DNA from: Allofournierella_A excrementavium
Lineage (GTDB): Bacteria > Bacillota > Clostridia > Oscillospirales > Ruminococcaceae
Assembly (NCBI GenBank): GCA_019120375.1
Contig: DWVE01000028.1
Coordinates: forward strand, 1-64,000
Direction of reading: 5' to 3'
Length of the DNA: 64,000 bases
Part shown: piece after piece, positions 41,048-49,118 of the stretch
Numbering within the stretch: the first letter of the stretch is position 1
How the letters are laid out: the number at the start of each line of letters is the position of its first letter
Made by a program: the position numbers and the translations under genes
The notes under the pieces: model-generated
The model's database searches: none
What the model was told of the DNA's origin: nothing
The model's input: only the letters and a program-made list of their open reading frames with translations

Positions 41048-42625
41048 ATGACCCCGAACGATTTGAAAGAGAGCGGACTGCGGCTTTTGGAAAAAAGCCG
41101 CAAGGGCCTTGTGCACGCGCTGTTCAGCCGGCTGGGCCTGTTTTTGGTCCTGCTGGTGATGGAAGTGCTGCTTTTGCTCAGCGCCTTCCGCTGGTTTGCC
41201 CGGCTGCTGCCCCACTTCATCGGCGGCGCGGCGCTGTTCTCGGCGGTGATGGTGCTGTACCTTCTCAACACCCGCATGGACGCCACCGCCAAGATCACCT
41301 GGCTGGTCATCATCATGGCCGCGCCCGGCGCAGGGGCGCTTTTGTTCTGGCTGGTGCGCAGCGACCTGGGGCACCGGGCGGAAAAGGCCCGGGTGGCCGA
41401 GCTGATAGACCTCACCCGCGGCACCCTGCCCCCGCAGCCCGAAGCCCTTGCCGCCCTGGAAAAAGAGGACCCCGGCGCGGCGGCGCTGGCCCGGTACGTT
41501 GACGGAAACGGCTGTCACCCGGTGTATCAGAACACCGAGGTGACCTATTTTGCCCTGGGCGAGGAAAAGTGGGAGCGGTTGCTGGTCGAACTGGAACAGG
41601 CCGAAAAATTCATTTTTATGGAGTACTTCATCATCGACGAGGGCGTGATGTGGGGCCGCGTTCTGGAAATCCTGGCCCGCAAGGCAAAAGCGGGCGTGGA
41701 CGTGCGGGTGATGTACGACGGCACCTGCGAGTTTTCCACTCTGCCCCATGACTATCCCCGGCGGCTGGCGAAACTGGGCATAAAATGCAAGGCTTTCGCG
41801 CCGGTGGTGCCGCTGGTGTCCACCCATTACAACTACCGGGACCACCGCAAGATTTTGGTCATCGACGGTCACACCGCCTTCAACGGCGGGGTGAATCTGG
41901 CGGACGAGTACATCAACCGCATTGAAAAGTACGGTCACTGGAAGGACACCGCCGTGATGCTCAAGGGCGAGGCGGCGCGCAGCTTCACGCTGATGTTTTT
42001 GCAGATGTGGAACGTGACCGAACAGCCGCCCAAGTTCGGGGAGTTCTGTGCCGCGCCGGTGCCGCCGGTGAGCGCGCCGGGCTTTGTGATGCCCTTCGGA
42101 GACTGCCCGCTGGACGAGGACAAGGTGGGCGAGCAGGTCTACATGGACATCCTCAACCGGGCCACCAAATACGTGCACATCATGTCCCCTTATCTGATTT
42201 TGGACGGCGAGCTTCAGAACGCGCTGGAATTCGCCGCCCGCCGGGGCGTGGACGTGCGGCTCATCCTGCCCGGCGTGCCGGACAAGACCTGCCCCTACGC
42301 GCTGGCCAAGACCCATTACGCAGCCCTGCTGGACGCGGGAGTGAAAATTTTTGAATACGACCCGGGCTTCGTGCACGCCAAGGTGTTCGTGGCCGACGGG
42401 CGGGAGGCGGTGGTGGGCACCATCAATCTGGACTACCGCAGCCTCTATCACCACTTCGAGTGCGCCACCTGGATGTACGGCGTTTCGTGCATCGGGGACA
42501 TCGAGGCGGACTTTGAGGCCACCCAGGCGAAATGCCGCCGGGTGGAAAAGGGCATTATTTGGCAAAACGCCCGGCGGCTGCGGCTGCTGGGACCGGTGCT
42601 GAAGGTGATCGCGCCCCTGATGTGA
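41048..42625 (+). CDS. cls: Cardiolipin synthase
   Basis: A 525-residue phospholipase-D-superfamily membrane enzyme that joins two phosphatidylglycerol molecules into cardiolipin. Two N-terminal hydrophobic segments (about residues 25-75) are followed by a third near 80-105. Two HKD sites follow: HYNYRDHRKILVIDG (about 258-272, with R in the usual x position) and VHAKVFVADG (about 441-450). It lies 37 bp after the GH36 gene without a terminator, with AAAGGAGG, so co-transcription is possible, although the functions are unrelated. Confidence 0.93.
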   Translation: MTPNDLKESGLRLLEKSRKGLVHALFSRLGLFLVLLVMEVLLLLSAFRWFARLLPHFIGGAALFSAVMVLYLLNTRMDATAKITWLVIIMAAPGAGALLFWLVRSDLGHRAEKARVAELIDLTRGTLPPQPEALAALEKEDPGAAALARYVDGNGCHPVYQNTEVTYFALGEEKWERLLVELEQAEKFIFMEYFIIDEGVMWGRVLEILARKAKAGVDVRVMYDGTCEFSTLPHDYPRRLAKLGIKCKAFAPVVPLVSTHYNYRDHRKILVIDGHTAFNGGVNLADEYINRIEKYGHWKDTAVMLKGEAARSFTLMFLQMWNVTEQPPKFGEFCAAPVPPVSAPGFVMPFGDCPLDEDKVGEQVYMDILNRATKYVHIMSPYLILDGELQNALEFAARRGVDVRLILPGVPDKTCPYALAKTHYAALLDAGVKIFEYDPGFVHAKVFVADGREAVVGTINLDYRSLYHHFECATWMYGVSCIGDIEADFEATQAKCRRVEKGIIWQNARRLRLLGPVLKVIAPLM

Positions 42626-42633
42626 ATAAAAAT

Positions 42634-42667
42634 GCCCGGCGGGCTTTTGACCCGCCGGGTGTTTTTG
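42634..42667. terminator. Bidirectional terminator cls / WG-repeat lipoprotein
   Basis: A 10-bp GC stem (42634-42643 with 42650-42659) flanked by A5 on the left and GTTTTTGTT on the right, between convergent genes. Confidence 0.88.
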
Positions 42668-43960
42668 TTATTTTGCAGAGGTGAACTGATAGGTCTGGAC
42701 GGTGCTGTCGGTGGGATAGAAATAGAGCCAGTCCCCTGCTTTGAGCACGCCGCAGCTCACGGTGAAAGCCCCGCCCATCTCGACCTCAGACTCCATCAGG
42801 GCGATCTGCCGGCCGCTCTGGTCACAGATCTCCACGGGGGTGATGGGAACGATGCGCTCCTCGTCAATGTACCGCTCGCCGGTTTTTGCCCGGGCAAGGG
42901 CGCCGTCGGCCAGCACGTTCATCTCACCGTCGTAATGGCACAGCGCCCCGGTATCCTTTTCCTGCACATAGACGCTGCCGTCCGCCATCACGTCGGAGAT
43001 ATAGCTCAGGCTGTCCGGGACGGCCACCGAGCCGTTGGTGTTCAGGATGCCAAAGCCGCCCTCATCCTGAAAGACCGGGCGGGAACCGGCGGAAAGGCCA
43101 ACGATCTTGCGGCCGTCGGTGCTCAGCTTCGCGCCGGTGCGGTCATAGGGCACGCCGCTCACGACCACGCCCTCTTCCCAGGTGGTGAAGTCCGGCATGG
43201 GGCAGTTGCCGAAACTGTAGGGCGCTTCTTCCAGCACCACCGAGCCGTCGGCGTTGTAAAGCACCGCGCCGCCGTCGCCGGACTCGTCCACGAAGTAGTA
43301 GCCGTTGCGCGGGTCGCACCAGCAGTTCTTGCCGCTGACGATCACCGAGCCGTCGGGCTTGATCACATCATAGTAGTAGATCCACTCGGAGCCCGCGTCG
43401 CCCTCCCGGGCGCCCCAGCCCAGCTGGCCCATGGGCGAGATATGGATGTAGGCCGGCTGCACCAGCACATTGCCGGAAAGGTCGCAATAGCCCCACAGGC
43501 CGTCCTTGTAAAAAGGCACGATGCCGCTTTCGGGGCAGGAGTAAAGTTCGCTGAGCTTTTCCACGTTCTGCTGCAGCGTGAACCCGTCGGTGGTCATCTG
43601 CTCCACGTCGATGTTGAAAATGTCCTCCCGGGGGATGGAATACAGCGGAGTATACTGGCCGTCCTCGCTCAGACAGCCGGCCTCGCCGTTCGCCCACACC
43701 CAGGCATAGCCGTTGGAAAACATGGTGAAGAGCTCATAGCTGCCCAGCGCGCTCTCGCGCTCGGTCAGCTCCAAAGCGCCCTGAGCCGCCGGGGCTGCGG
43801 TGGGCTCCGGCGTGGGCTGTGCCTCCTGGCTGGAAACAGCGGAGGAAGGCGTCTGGTCTTCCGGGACGGACGGAGATACCGTCTGCCCGCCGCAGCCGGC
43901 CAGCAGCGCGCAGGCCAGCGCCGCAGCAGCGCCCCGCGCCAAAAGTGCGTTCAGTTTCAT
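42668..43960 (-). CDS. WG-repeat-containing lipoprotein
   Basis: A 430-residue secreted lipoprotein. The signal peptide has lipobox LLAGC (Cys23), then a Ser/Pro/Thr/Ala linker to about residue 65. One clear WG repeat is seen (GIVPFYKDGLWGYCDLSGNVLVQPAY), with weaker beta-repeat copies after it, so a beta-propeller-like fold is likely. Function is unknown; such proteins are surface-exposed. The start at 43960 has AGGAG. A further upstream in-frame ATG would place the lipobox 75 residues in, so it was rejected. Strong promoter upstream. Confidence 0.8.
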   Translation of the reverse strand: MKLNALLARGAAAALACALLAGCGGQTVSPSVPEDQTPSSAVSSQEAQPTPEPTAAPAAQGALELTERESALGSYELFTMFSNGYAWVWANGEAGCLSEDGQYTPLYSIPREDIFNIDVEQMTTDGFTLQQNVEKLSELYSCPESGIVPFYKDGLWGYCDLSGNVLVQPAYIHISPMGQLGWGAREGDAGSEWIYYYDVIKPDGSVIVSGKNCWCDPRNGYYFVDESGDGGAVLYNADGSVVLEEAPYSFGNCPMPDFTTWEEGVVVSGVPYDRTGAKLSTDGRKIVGLSAGSRPVFQDEGGFGILNTNGSVAVPDSLSYISDVMADGSVYVQEKDTGALCHYDGEMNVLADGALARAKTGERYIDEERIVPITPVEICDQSGRQIALMESEVEMGGAFTVSCGVLKAGDWLYFYPTDSTVQTYQFTSAK

Positions 43961-44009
43961 GGTGATCCACTCCTGTTCAGATTGTTTTATCGCAGTAAAA
44001 TGCAAATTC

Positions 44010-44038
44010 AATATAGCACTGCCCGCAGCCGATGTCAA
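44010..44038 (-). promoter_or_regulatory. Promoter of the WG-repeat lipoprotein gene
   Basis: Consensus TTGACA (44033-44038) and TATATT (44010-44015) on the minus strand, 17 bp apart. Confidence 0.85.
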
Positions 44039-44082
44039 TAAAAATTTTATCATAATATAATTTTCTGCAGCAACAACCGCTC

Positions 44083-44111
44083 TTGACAAATCCACCGCCC
44101 GATGGTATGGT
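44083..44111 (+). promoter_or_regulatory. Promoter of the cysK leader
   Basis: Consensus TTGACA (44083-44088) and TATGGT (44106-44111), 17 bp apart. The expected start (about 44118) lies only about 12 nt before the leader ORF. Confidence 0.8.
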
Positions 44112-44129
44112 ATCTGCAAGGTGATTTTT

Positions 44130-44186
44130 ATGAATCTTGTCTATCTTGTCTCTGTGAAAGAGAATATCTGTTGTTGTCGCTGTTGA
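44130..44186 (+). CDS. Cysteine leader peptide upstream of cysK
   Basis: An 18-residue open frame, MNLVYLVSVKENICCCRC, directly after the cysK promoter and an AAGGTG ribosome site at 6-bp spacing (44118-44123). It ends in four Cys codons around one Arg, right before TGA. All four are TGT, although TGC dominates in the surrounding genes. A 9-bp tandem repeat ATCTTGTCT lies at 44134-44151. Position, coding content and the terminator before cysK fit a translated sensor of charged Cys-tRNA. It would be too short for normal gene prediction. Translation is not proven. Confidence 0.65.
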   Translation: MNLVYLVSVKENICCCRC

Positions 44187-44348
44187 GGGACGGCTGCTTT
44201 TTCGCGTCGGGCCAGAAAGGCCTTTGAAGACGCGGCGGGCAGACGGCCCTGCTGGTGCTGTCTGCTGCCCCCTTCAACCGCGGCCCCGACGAAAAAGCAG
44301 GGCAAGGCCTCCGGGCTTTGCGCTTTTGTTGGCAGGACCCTTTTGCAA
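44187..44348 (+). promoter_or_regulatory. Folded part of the cysK leader
   Basis: The RNA can form a large hairpin whose base pairs 44194-44211 with 44284-44300 (CTGCTTTTTCG, a 2-nt bulge, then TCGGG). Inside it are GGGCAGAC/GTCTGCTGCCC and TTGAAG/CTTCAA helices. GCTGTCTGC (44257-44265) could pair, with one mismatch, with the 3' arm of the downstream terminator (44363-44371) and so act as an antiterminator. This pairing model is inference. Confidence 0.45.
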
Positions 44349-44380
44349 GGCTGTGTGCGCAGGCACACAGCCTTTTTGTT
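44349..44380 (+). terminator. Attenuator terminator before cysK
   Basis: A perfect 10-bp stem (44349-44358 with 44363-44372), GCAG loop, followed by TTTTTGTTTT. It lies 40 bp before the cysK start on the same strand and would end transcription before the gene unless relieved. Confidence 0.88.
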
Positions 44381-44420
44381 TTGCCCGCCGCCAAACAACG
44401 AACACAAAAGGAGAACTGTT

Positions 44421-45410
44421 ATGAAAGCTTACGAAACTCTTTCCGGCAACACCCCGCTCATCCGCATCGACTACCGGCTGGACGGCCGCCCCGGCGCGGT
44501 GTATGCCAAGCTGGAGAGCTTCAATCTCTCCGGCAGCATCAAGGACCGGGTGGCCGCCCGCATCGTGGCCCGCGCCGAGGAGACCGGCGCGCTTGTGCCC
44601 GGCCAGCCCATCGTGGAGGTGACCAGCGGCAACACCGGCATCGCCTTCGCCGCCCTGGGGGCGCTCACCGGGCACCCGGTGCACATCTTCATGCCCGAGC
44701 GCATGAGCCGGGAGCGCCGGCAGTTACTGGAGATGTACGGCGCGCAGCTGCATCTGGTGAGCGACGCCGACGGGGGCTTTGAAGGGGCGCTGGCCCAGGC
44801 GCGGCAGGCCGCCGGGGAGCTGGGCGCATTTCAGCCCCTGCAGTTCGACAACGAGGAGAACGTGCTGGCCCACTTCCACACCACCGGCGCGGAACTGCTG
44901 GCCGCGCTGCCCGGCGTGAAGGCCTTTGCGGCGGGGGTGGGCACCGGCGGCACCCTGATGGGCGTGGCCCGCCGCCTGAAGCCCCGGGGCGCCTTCATCG
45001 CCGCGCTGGAGCCGGACGCCGCGCCCCTTCTGAGCGGCGGCGCCGTCACCGGCCCCCACAAGATCGAGGGCATCGGCGACGACTTCATCCCCTCCATCGT
45101 GGACCGCCGCCTCATCGACACGGTGCTGCCGGTGAACGACGACGACGCGGTGCTCATGGCCGCGCGCCTTGCAAAGGAACTGGGCCTGGGGGTGGGCATC
45201 TCCTCGGGGGCGAACCTGCTGGGCGCCATCGAGCTCACCCGCCGGGGCCTGGGGCCCGCCGCCACCGTTTTTGCCGACGACAACAAAAAATACCTCACCA
45301 CGGCGCTGGCCTCCCCCGTCCCGGCCCGGGAGGGCTTTCTCTCCTCCCGGGTGGAGCTGCTGGGCTGGAGCCGGGCGGACGCGCCCCGACCCGTTTCTCT
45401 CGCCGTGTGA
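44421..45410 (+). CDS. cysK: Cysteine synthase (O-acetylserine sulfhydrylase family)
   Basis: A 329-residue PLP enzyme that makes cysteine from O-acetylserine and sulfide. The PLP lysine is Lys41 in NLSGSIKDRVAAR, the substrate loop is TSGNTGIAFAALG, the phosphate-binding glycines are in GVGTGGTLMGVARRL, and EGIGDDFIPSIVD follows. Length is normal. Cystathionine beta-synthase or related beta-replacement enzymes share the fold, but the CysK pattern fits best. AAAGGAG precedes the ATG at 44421; the longer frame upstream runs through the leader hairpins. Expression is likely controlled by the upstream leader. Confidence 0.92.
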   Translation: MKAYETLSGNTPLIRIDYRLDGRPGAVYAKLESFNLSGSIKDRVAARIVARAEETGALVPGQPIVEVTSGNTGIAFAALGALTGHPVHIFMPERMSRERRQLLEMYGAQLHLVSDADGGFEGALAQARQAAGELGAFQPLQFDNEENVLAHFHTTGAELLAALPGVKAFAAGVGTGGTLMGVARRLKPRGAFIAALEPDAAPLLSGGAVTGPHKIEGIGDDFIPSIVDRRLIDTVLPVNDDDAVLMAARLAKELGLGVGISSGANLLGAIELTRRGLGPAATVFADDNKKYLTTALASPVPAREGFLSSRVELLGWSRADAPRPVSLAV

Positions 45411-45427
45411 GTTTTCTGCCCGCTCAA

Positions 45428-45463
45428 AGCCGCGCAGCCTCGCCCGCCGCGCGGCTTTTTCTC
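45428..45463 (+). terminator. Terminator of cysK
   Basis: An 8-bp GC stem with a 13-nt loop, flanked by AAA and TTTTT, just past the stop. Confidence 0.8.
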
Positions 45464-45524
45464 GTTCTTTTACACAACGTCGAAGGTCTTGCTGTGGCAA
45501 AAGCGCTGAAAATTTTCGCGGCAC

Positions 45525-45553
45525 TTGTAGTCATTTCGGCTATATGCTACAAT
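45525..45553 (+). promoter_or_regulatory. Promoter of the ROK-regulator operon
   Basis: TTGTAG (45525-45530) and TACAAT (45548-45553), 17 bp apart, about 70 bp before the start codon. Confidence 0.7.
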
Positions 45554-45622
45554 TAAAAAGAATTAGTAAGGCCACCGGACAAATAATCTCACCCCCCGAT
45601 CTTTTGACCAAAGAAAGCAGGG

Positions 45623-46822
45623 ATGGCATTGATCACGCAGCAAATCATCCGCAGCGAGAATCTGCGCAGGATCTATCATCTGATCGACCGCAACGCCAAC
45701 ATTTCCCGCGCCAATCTGGCGGGCATCACCAGCCTGAGCAAGACCACCGTCTCCAGCCTGGTGGACGAGCTGATCCTCGGCGGGTATGTGGTGGACTGCG
45801 GCGCCGGCGTGAGCGTCCACCAGGGCAGAAGGCCCAACGCGCTGCAGGTGGACGGCGATTCCAACGTGGTGGCCGTCATCAGCTGGCGGCGCGGCCGGCT
45901 GGACATCGCCCTCGTCTCCTCCGACAGCCGCATGGCCTACCGGGGCCAGGCGCCGCTGAACGCGCCCGAAGAGGGTGTGGAGCAGATACGCCGCGCCTTT
46001 TTTGAGGTCCTTCTGCCCGCCGCCGGCAGCGCCCGCATCATGGGCGTGTGCGTCATCATTCCCGGCATTGTGGACGAGGAGCGGCAGAGCCTTTTTTCCA
46101 CCGTGATCGGCGTGGGCCACGACGACCCGGTGGTGCCCCAATTGCAGCAGGCGCTGGCGGGGTATCCCCTGTGCTTTTTGAACGACACTGCCTGCCTTGG
46201 CTATGCCGAGCGGGTGTTCACCCCCGTGCGGGACCCCTATGTGGCCTATGTGAACGTCTCCAAGGGCGTGGGCGCGTGCCTGTTCGCCGAGGACCGCATG
46301 CTGCGGGGCGCGGGCGCAGTGGGCACCCAGTTCGGCCACTTTTCCATCGACCGGGACGGCCCGCTGTGCGACTGCGGCAACCGGGGCTGCCTGGAATGCC
46401 TTGTGGGCGAAAACGCCCTGGGACGGCGGGCGGCGGAGCGCGGGCTGGACGTGTCCGGCCTGGGCGGGCGGCGGCTGCTGTTCAGCGACGTGGCGGCCAT
46501 GGCCGACGCGGGCGACGAAAAGGCCCGGGCGCTGATCGGCGACCTGGGGCGGGACCTGGCCTACGGCATCTCCAACCTGATCGCCCTGTTCAACCCTTCG
46601 CTGGTGGTGTTGGGCGGCACCGGCGTCACCCTGGGGCCCGCTTTTCTCGAAGCGGTCCGCACGGTGCTGGCGGGCATGGGCTTCCCCGAGTTCGTCAGCC
46701 GGGTGCGGGTGGAATACTCCCGGCTGGGGCTGGACGCGGAACTCACCGGCGCGGCCCAATACTACATCGACACCCATTACGATTTTTCCGGCAACACGCA
46801 GCAGCGGCTTTTTCTGCGCTGA
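45623..46822 (+). CDS. ROK-family transcriptional regulator (NagC/XylR type)
   Basis: A 399-residue repressor. The N-terminal winged helix (ANISRANLAGITSLSKTTVSSLVDELILGGYVV, residues about 25-57) is followed by a ROK domain that binds a sugar or sugar phosphate. The ROK zinc motif CDCGNRGCLEC and the GTQFGHFSIDRDG block are intact. First of three co-directional genes with a sugar-phosphate isomerase and an oxidoreductase, so it probably controls them in response to an uptake sugar. No transporter gene is linked. Confidence 0.88.
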   Translation: MALITQQIIRSENLRRIYHLIDRNANISRANLAGITSLSKTTVSSLVDELILGGYVVDCGAGVSVHQGRRPNALQVDGDSNVVAVISWRRGRLDIALVSSDSRMAYRGQAPLNAPEEGVEQIRRAFFEVLLPAAGSARIMGVCVIIPGIVDEERQSLFSTVIGVGHDDPVVPQLQQALAGYPLCFLNDTACLGYAERVFTPVRDPYVAYVNVSKGVGACLFAEDRMLRGAGAVGTQFGHFSIDRDGPLCDCGNRGCLECLVGENALGRRAAERGLDVSGLGGRRLLFSDVAAMADAGDEKARALIGDLGRDLAYGISNLIALFNPSLVVLGGTGVTLGPAFLEAVRTVLAGMGFPEFVSRVRVEYSRLGLDAELTGAAQYYIDTHYDFSGNTQQRLFLR

Positions 46823-46864
46823 TGCGCCGCGCCGCAGAATACAAGACGAAAGGCGGTTTTTACC

Positions 46865-47680
46865 ATGGACAAACGGATCATCGCGGTCAACTCCAACTGC
46901 TATCACGGCTACTCCATCGAGGAGGCGCTGGAAGGCATCGCCGCGGCGGGCTTCCACTATGTGGAGCTGACGGCCACCAAAGGCTGGACGGAGCATGTGT
47001 TCCCCGACCAGAGCTTTGAAAAGCTCTGCGCCGTGAAGGACAAGATGAAGGAGCTGGACCTTGTCCCCTTCTCCATGAGCGGCCACTGCAACCTGATGGA
47101 CGCCGCCCGCCTGCCGGATTTCATCATGAACATGCGGCTGGCCAACTTCTTCGGCTGTGACTACATCGTGTCCTCCATCGGCGAGGCCCATCTGGCGGAC
47201 AACGCCAAGGCGGGCAACGACCTGCTGGCCCATAACATCAAGAGCCTTGTGCCCAAGCTGGAGGAGTACGGCCTGACCCTGGTGCTGGAACTTCACGGCG
47301 AGCACGCCACCGGCACCATCATGAAGGAGATCGTGGACCTGGTGGGCAGCGAGCGGGTGAAGATCAACTACGACACCGCCAACTGCGTGTTCTACGCCGA
47401 CGTGGACGCTGCCGACGATGTGGATACCTGCATGGGCGACATCGCCTATCTGCATCTGAAGGACAAGGCCGGCGCGCGCAACGCCTGGGACTTCCCCGCG
47501 CTGGGCAAGGGCTATGTGGATTTTGAGACCATCTTTGCCAAGCTGAAAGCCGCAAACAACAACTCCCCCTTCAGTGTGGAGATCGAGTTCACTCAGGCCG
47601 GCCCCAAGGACCTGGCCGAGATCAACACCGCCGTGCAGGATTCGGCGGCGTATCTGAAAGCCCACGGCTTTGAGCTGTGA
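46865..47680 (+). CDS. Sugar phosphate isomerase/epimerase (TIM-barrel, IolE/AP-endonuclease family)
   Basis: A 271-residue TIM-barrel protein of the xylose-isomerase-like family. Metal-site candidates are Glu in LVLELHGEH, Asp in KINYDTANC, His in YLHLKDK and Glu in FSVEIEF. Members act on inositols, tagatose, allulose and similar sugars. The exact reaction is unknown. It lies 42 bp after the ROK regulator and 40 bp before a Gfo/Idh oxidoreductase, a common pair in polyol or sugar-acid catabolism. The ribosome site is AAAGGCGG. Confidence 0.82.
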   Translation: MDKRIIAVNSNCYHGYSIEEALEGIAAAGFHYVELTATKGWTEHVFPDQSFEKLCAVKDKMKELDLVPFSMSGHCNLMDAARLPDFIMNMRLANFFGCDYIVSSIGEAHLADNAKAGNDLLAHNIKSLVPKLEEYGLTLVLELHGEHATGTIMKEIVDLVGSERVKINYDTANCVFYADVDAADDVDTCMGDIAYLHLKDKAGARNAWDFPALGKGYVDFETIFAKLKAANNNSPFSVEIEFTQAGPKDLAEINTAVQDSAAYLKAHGFEL

Positions 47681-47720
47681 GCGCTTTGCAGAACACCAAC
47701 GCTGAAAGGGGAATTCCGAT

Positions 47721-48716
47721 TTGGTCAATGTAGCGATCGTAGGCGCGGGGTTCATGGGCAAGACCCACCTGACCGCCTATCAGGCAATGAAGAACGTCAA
47801 GGTCACCGCCGTGTGCGACCTGGGAGAGGCCGCGGGGCGCGCGCTGGCCGAAGCCGCCGGCTGCCCCTGGTACGCCGACGGCGAAGCCATGCTGGCCGCC
47901 GAGCCGGTGGATGTGGTGGACATCTGCCTGCCCACCTTCCTCCACGAGCAGTATGTGCTGCTGGCGGCAAAGCACAAAAAGCATGTCATCTGCGAAAAGC
48001 CCGTCACCCTCTCCATGGGATCGCTGGAGCGGATGCTGGCCGCCGTCTCCGATGCGGGGGTGCAGTTTGCCGTGGGGCAGGCGGTGCGCTTCTGGCCGGA
48101 ATATGTCAAGACCAAGGAGCTTTACGACGCGGGCGAGCTGGGCGCGGTGAAATACGCCCGGGCCAGCCGCCTGTCGGTGCATCCTTTGTGGAGCGAGTGG
48201 TACCGCAAGCCGGAAAACAGCGGCGGCCTGTTCGACCTGCATCTGCACGATGTGGACTATCTGTGCTATCTGTTCGGCAAGGTGAAGCAGGTCTACGCCG
48301 TGGGCCAGAAGAACGCCGTGGGCTGCTGGAACCATGTGGCCAGCTCCCTGACCTTTGAAAACGGCGTGCAGGCCACTGCCGAGGGCATCATCGAGATGCC
48401 CAAGGGCTTCCCCTTCACCATGGAGCTGAACGTGGTGGGCGACAAAAAATCCGTGAGCTACCGCATGCGCGCCGGCACCAACCTGGAAGACGTGGCCTCC
48501 GCCGTGCGGGAGACCTGGCTTTACGGCGGCGACGAGCCGCAGCTTCTCGACATCGACCCCTTCGACGCCTACCAGCGGGAGCTGGAGGACTTCATCGGCC
48601 ACATCGAGGCGAGCACCCCCATCACCTCCATCACCCCGGAGGATGTGCGGCACGTGCTGTCGGTCATTCTGGCCATCCGCACCTCGCTGGAGACCGGTCA
48701 GACCGTTGCCCTCTGA
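47721..48716 (+). CDS. Gfo/Idh/MocA-family oxidoreductase
   Basis: A 331-residue NAD(P)-dependent dehydrogenase. The Rossmann motif is VAIVGAGFMGKTHLTAY at the start, the family CEKPVTLSM (catalytic Lys) lies near residue 95, and LHDVDYLCYLFG (catalytic His/Asp) near 175. The start is TTG at 47721 with AAAGGGG 9 bp upstream. Works on a cyclic polyol or sugar; likely to act with the preceding isomerase. Ends at a strong terminator. Confidence 0.88.
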   Translation: MVNVAIVGAGFMGKTHLTAYQAMKNVKVTAVCDLGEAAGRALAEAAGCPWYADGEAMLAAEPVDVVDICLPTFLHEQYVLLAAKHKKHVICEKPVTLSMGSLERMLAAVSDAGVQFAVGQAVRFWPEYVKTKELYDAGELGAVKYARASRLSVHPLWSEWYRKPENSGGLFDLHLHDVDYLCYLFGKVKQVYAVGQKNAVGCWNHVASSLTFENGVQATAEGIIEMPKGFPFTMELNVVGDKKSVSYRMRAGTNLEDVASAVRETWLYGGDEPQLLDIDPFDAYQRELEDFIGHIEASTPITSITPEDVRHVLSVILAIRTSLETGQTVAL

Positions 48717-48729
48717 ACAAAATAAAAGA

Positions 48730-48776
48730 CCGGCGCGTTCCCCCGCTCCATGCGGGCCGAACGCGCCGGATTTTTT
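48730..48776. terminator. Bidirectional terminator
   Basis: An 11-bp perfect stem (48730-48740 with 48759-48769) with an inner CCGC/GCGG pair, followed by T6 on the plus strand and flanked by AAAA on the left. Ends the sugar operon and the convergent thioredoxin gene. Confidence 0.92.
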
Positions 48777-48780
48777 GCGC

Positions 48781-49101
48781 TCACGCCTGCTGCAAAAGCG
48801 CCTTCACCTCGTCCTTTTTCAGCACCCGGCCGCTGGCCAGCACTTTGCCGTCCACCAGAAGCGCCGGCGTGGCCATCACGCCCAGGGCCGCGATCTGCAC
48901 GAAGTCGGTCACATGGCCCACTTCCTCCTGCCGGCCCAGCTCCGCCAGGGCGGCGCGCACCGCGGCTTCCAGCTCATTGCACTTGGCGCAGCCGCCGCCC
49001 AGCACAAAGATGCCGCGGCTGGTGTCCGCAGCGGGGGCATTGCAGCCGCCCGCGCAGCCGCAAGCGGTCTTTTCTTCCTTTTTCTTTCCAAACAGTCCCA
49101 T
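48781..49101 (-). CDS. Thioredoxin-like redox-active disulfide protein
   Basis: A 106-residue protein. A Cys-rich N terminus (CGCAGGC) precedes a small thioredoxin fold with the active site GGGCAKCNELEAAV (C-A-K-C) and the cis-Pro in VMATPALLVDGK. It belongs to the group found beside YraQ/SO_0444-type permeases. It lies 17 bp after the permease in the arsR-permease-thioredoxin set and probably handles a thiol-bound metalloid or metal or reduces its carrier. AAGGAGG precedes the ATG at 49101. Confidence 0.88.
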   Translation of the reverse strand: MGLFGKKKEEKTACGCAGGCNAPAADTSRGIFVLGGGCAKCNELEAAVRAALAELGRQEEVGHVTDFVQIAALGVMATPALLVDGKVLASGRVLKKDEVKALLQQA

Positions 49102-49118
49102 CGTTTTTCCTCCTTGTG

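Noticed and set aside
38575..41424. A 949-codon minus-strand open frame opposite the GH36 and cls genes
   Set aside because: It is antisense to clear enzymes and lacks a ribosome site or family motif. The same holds for the frames at 35127-37325, 45563-47761 and 30691-32877.
44118..44380. T-box riboswitch (Cys) upstream of cysK
   Set aside because: The leader length and terminator would fit and an AACCGCGG occurs at 44276-44283, but the TGG that should precede ACCGCG to pair with the tRNA end is absent (TTCA instead), and the element lies 66 nt from the terminator. No specifier-loop motifs were found.
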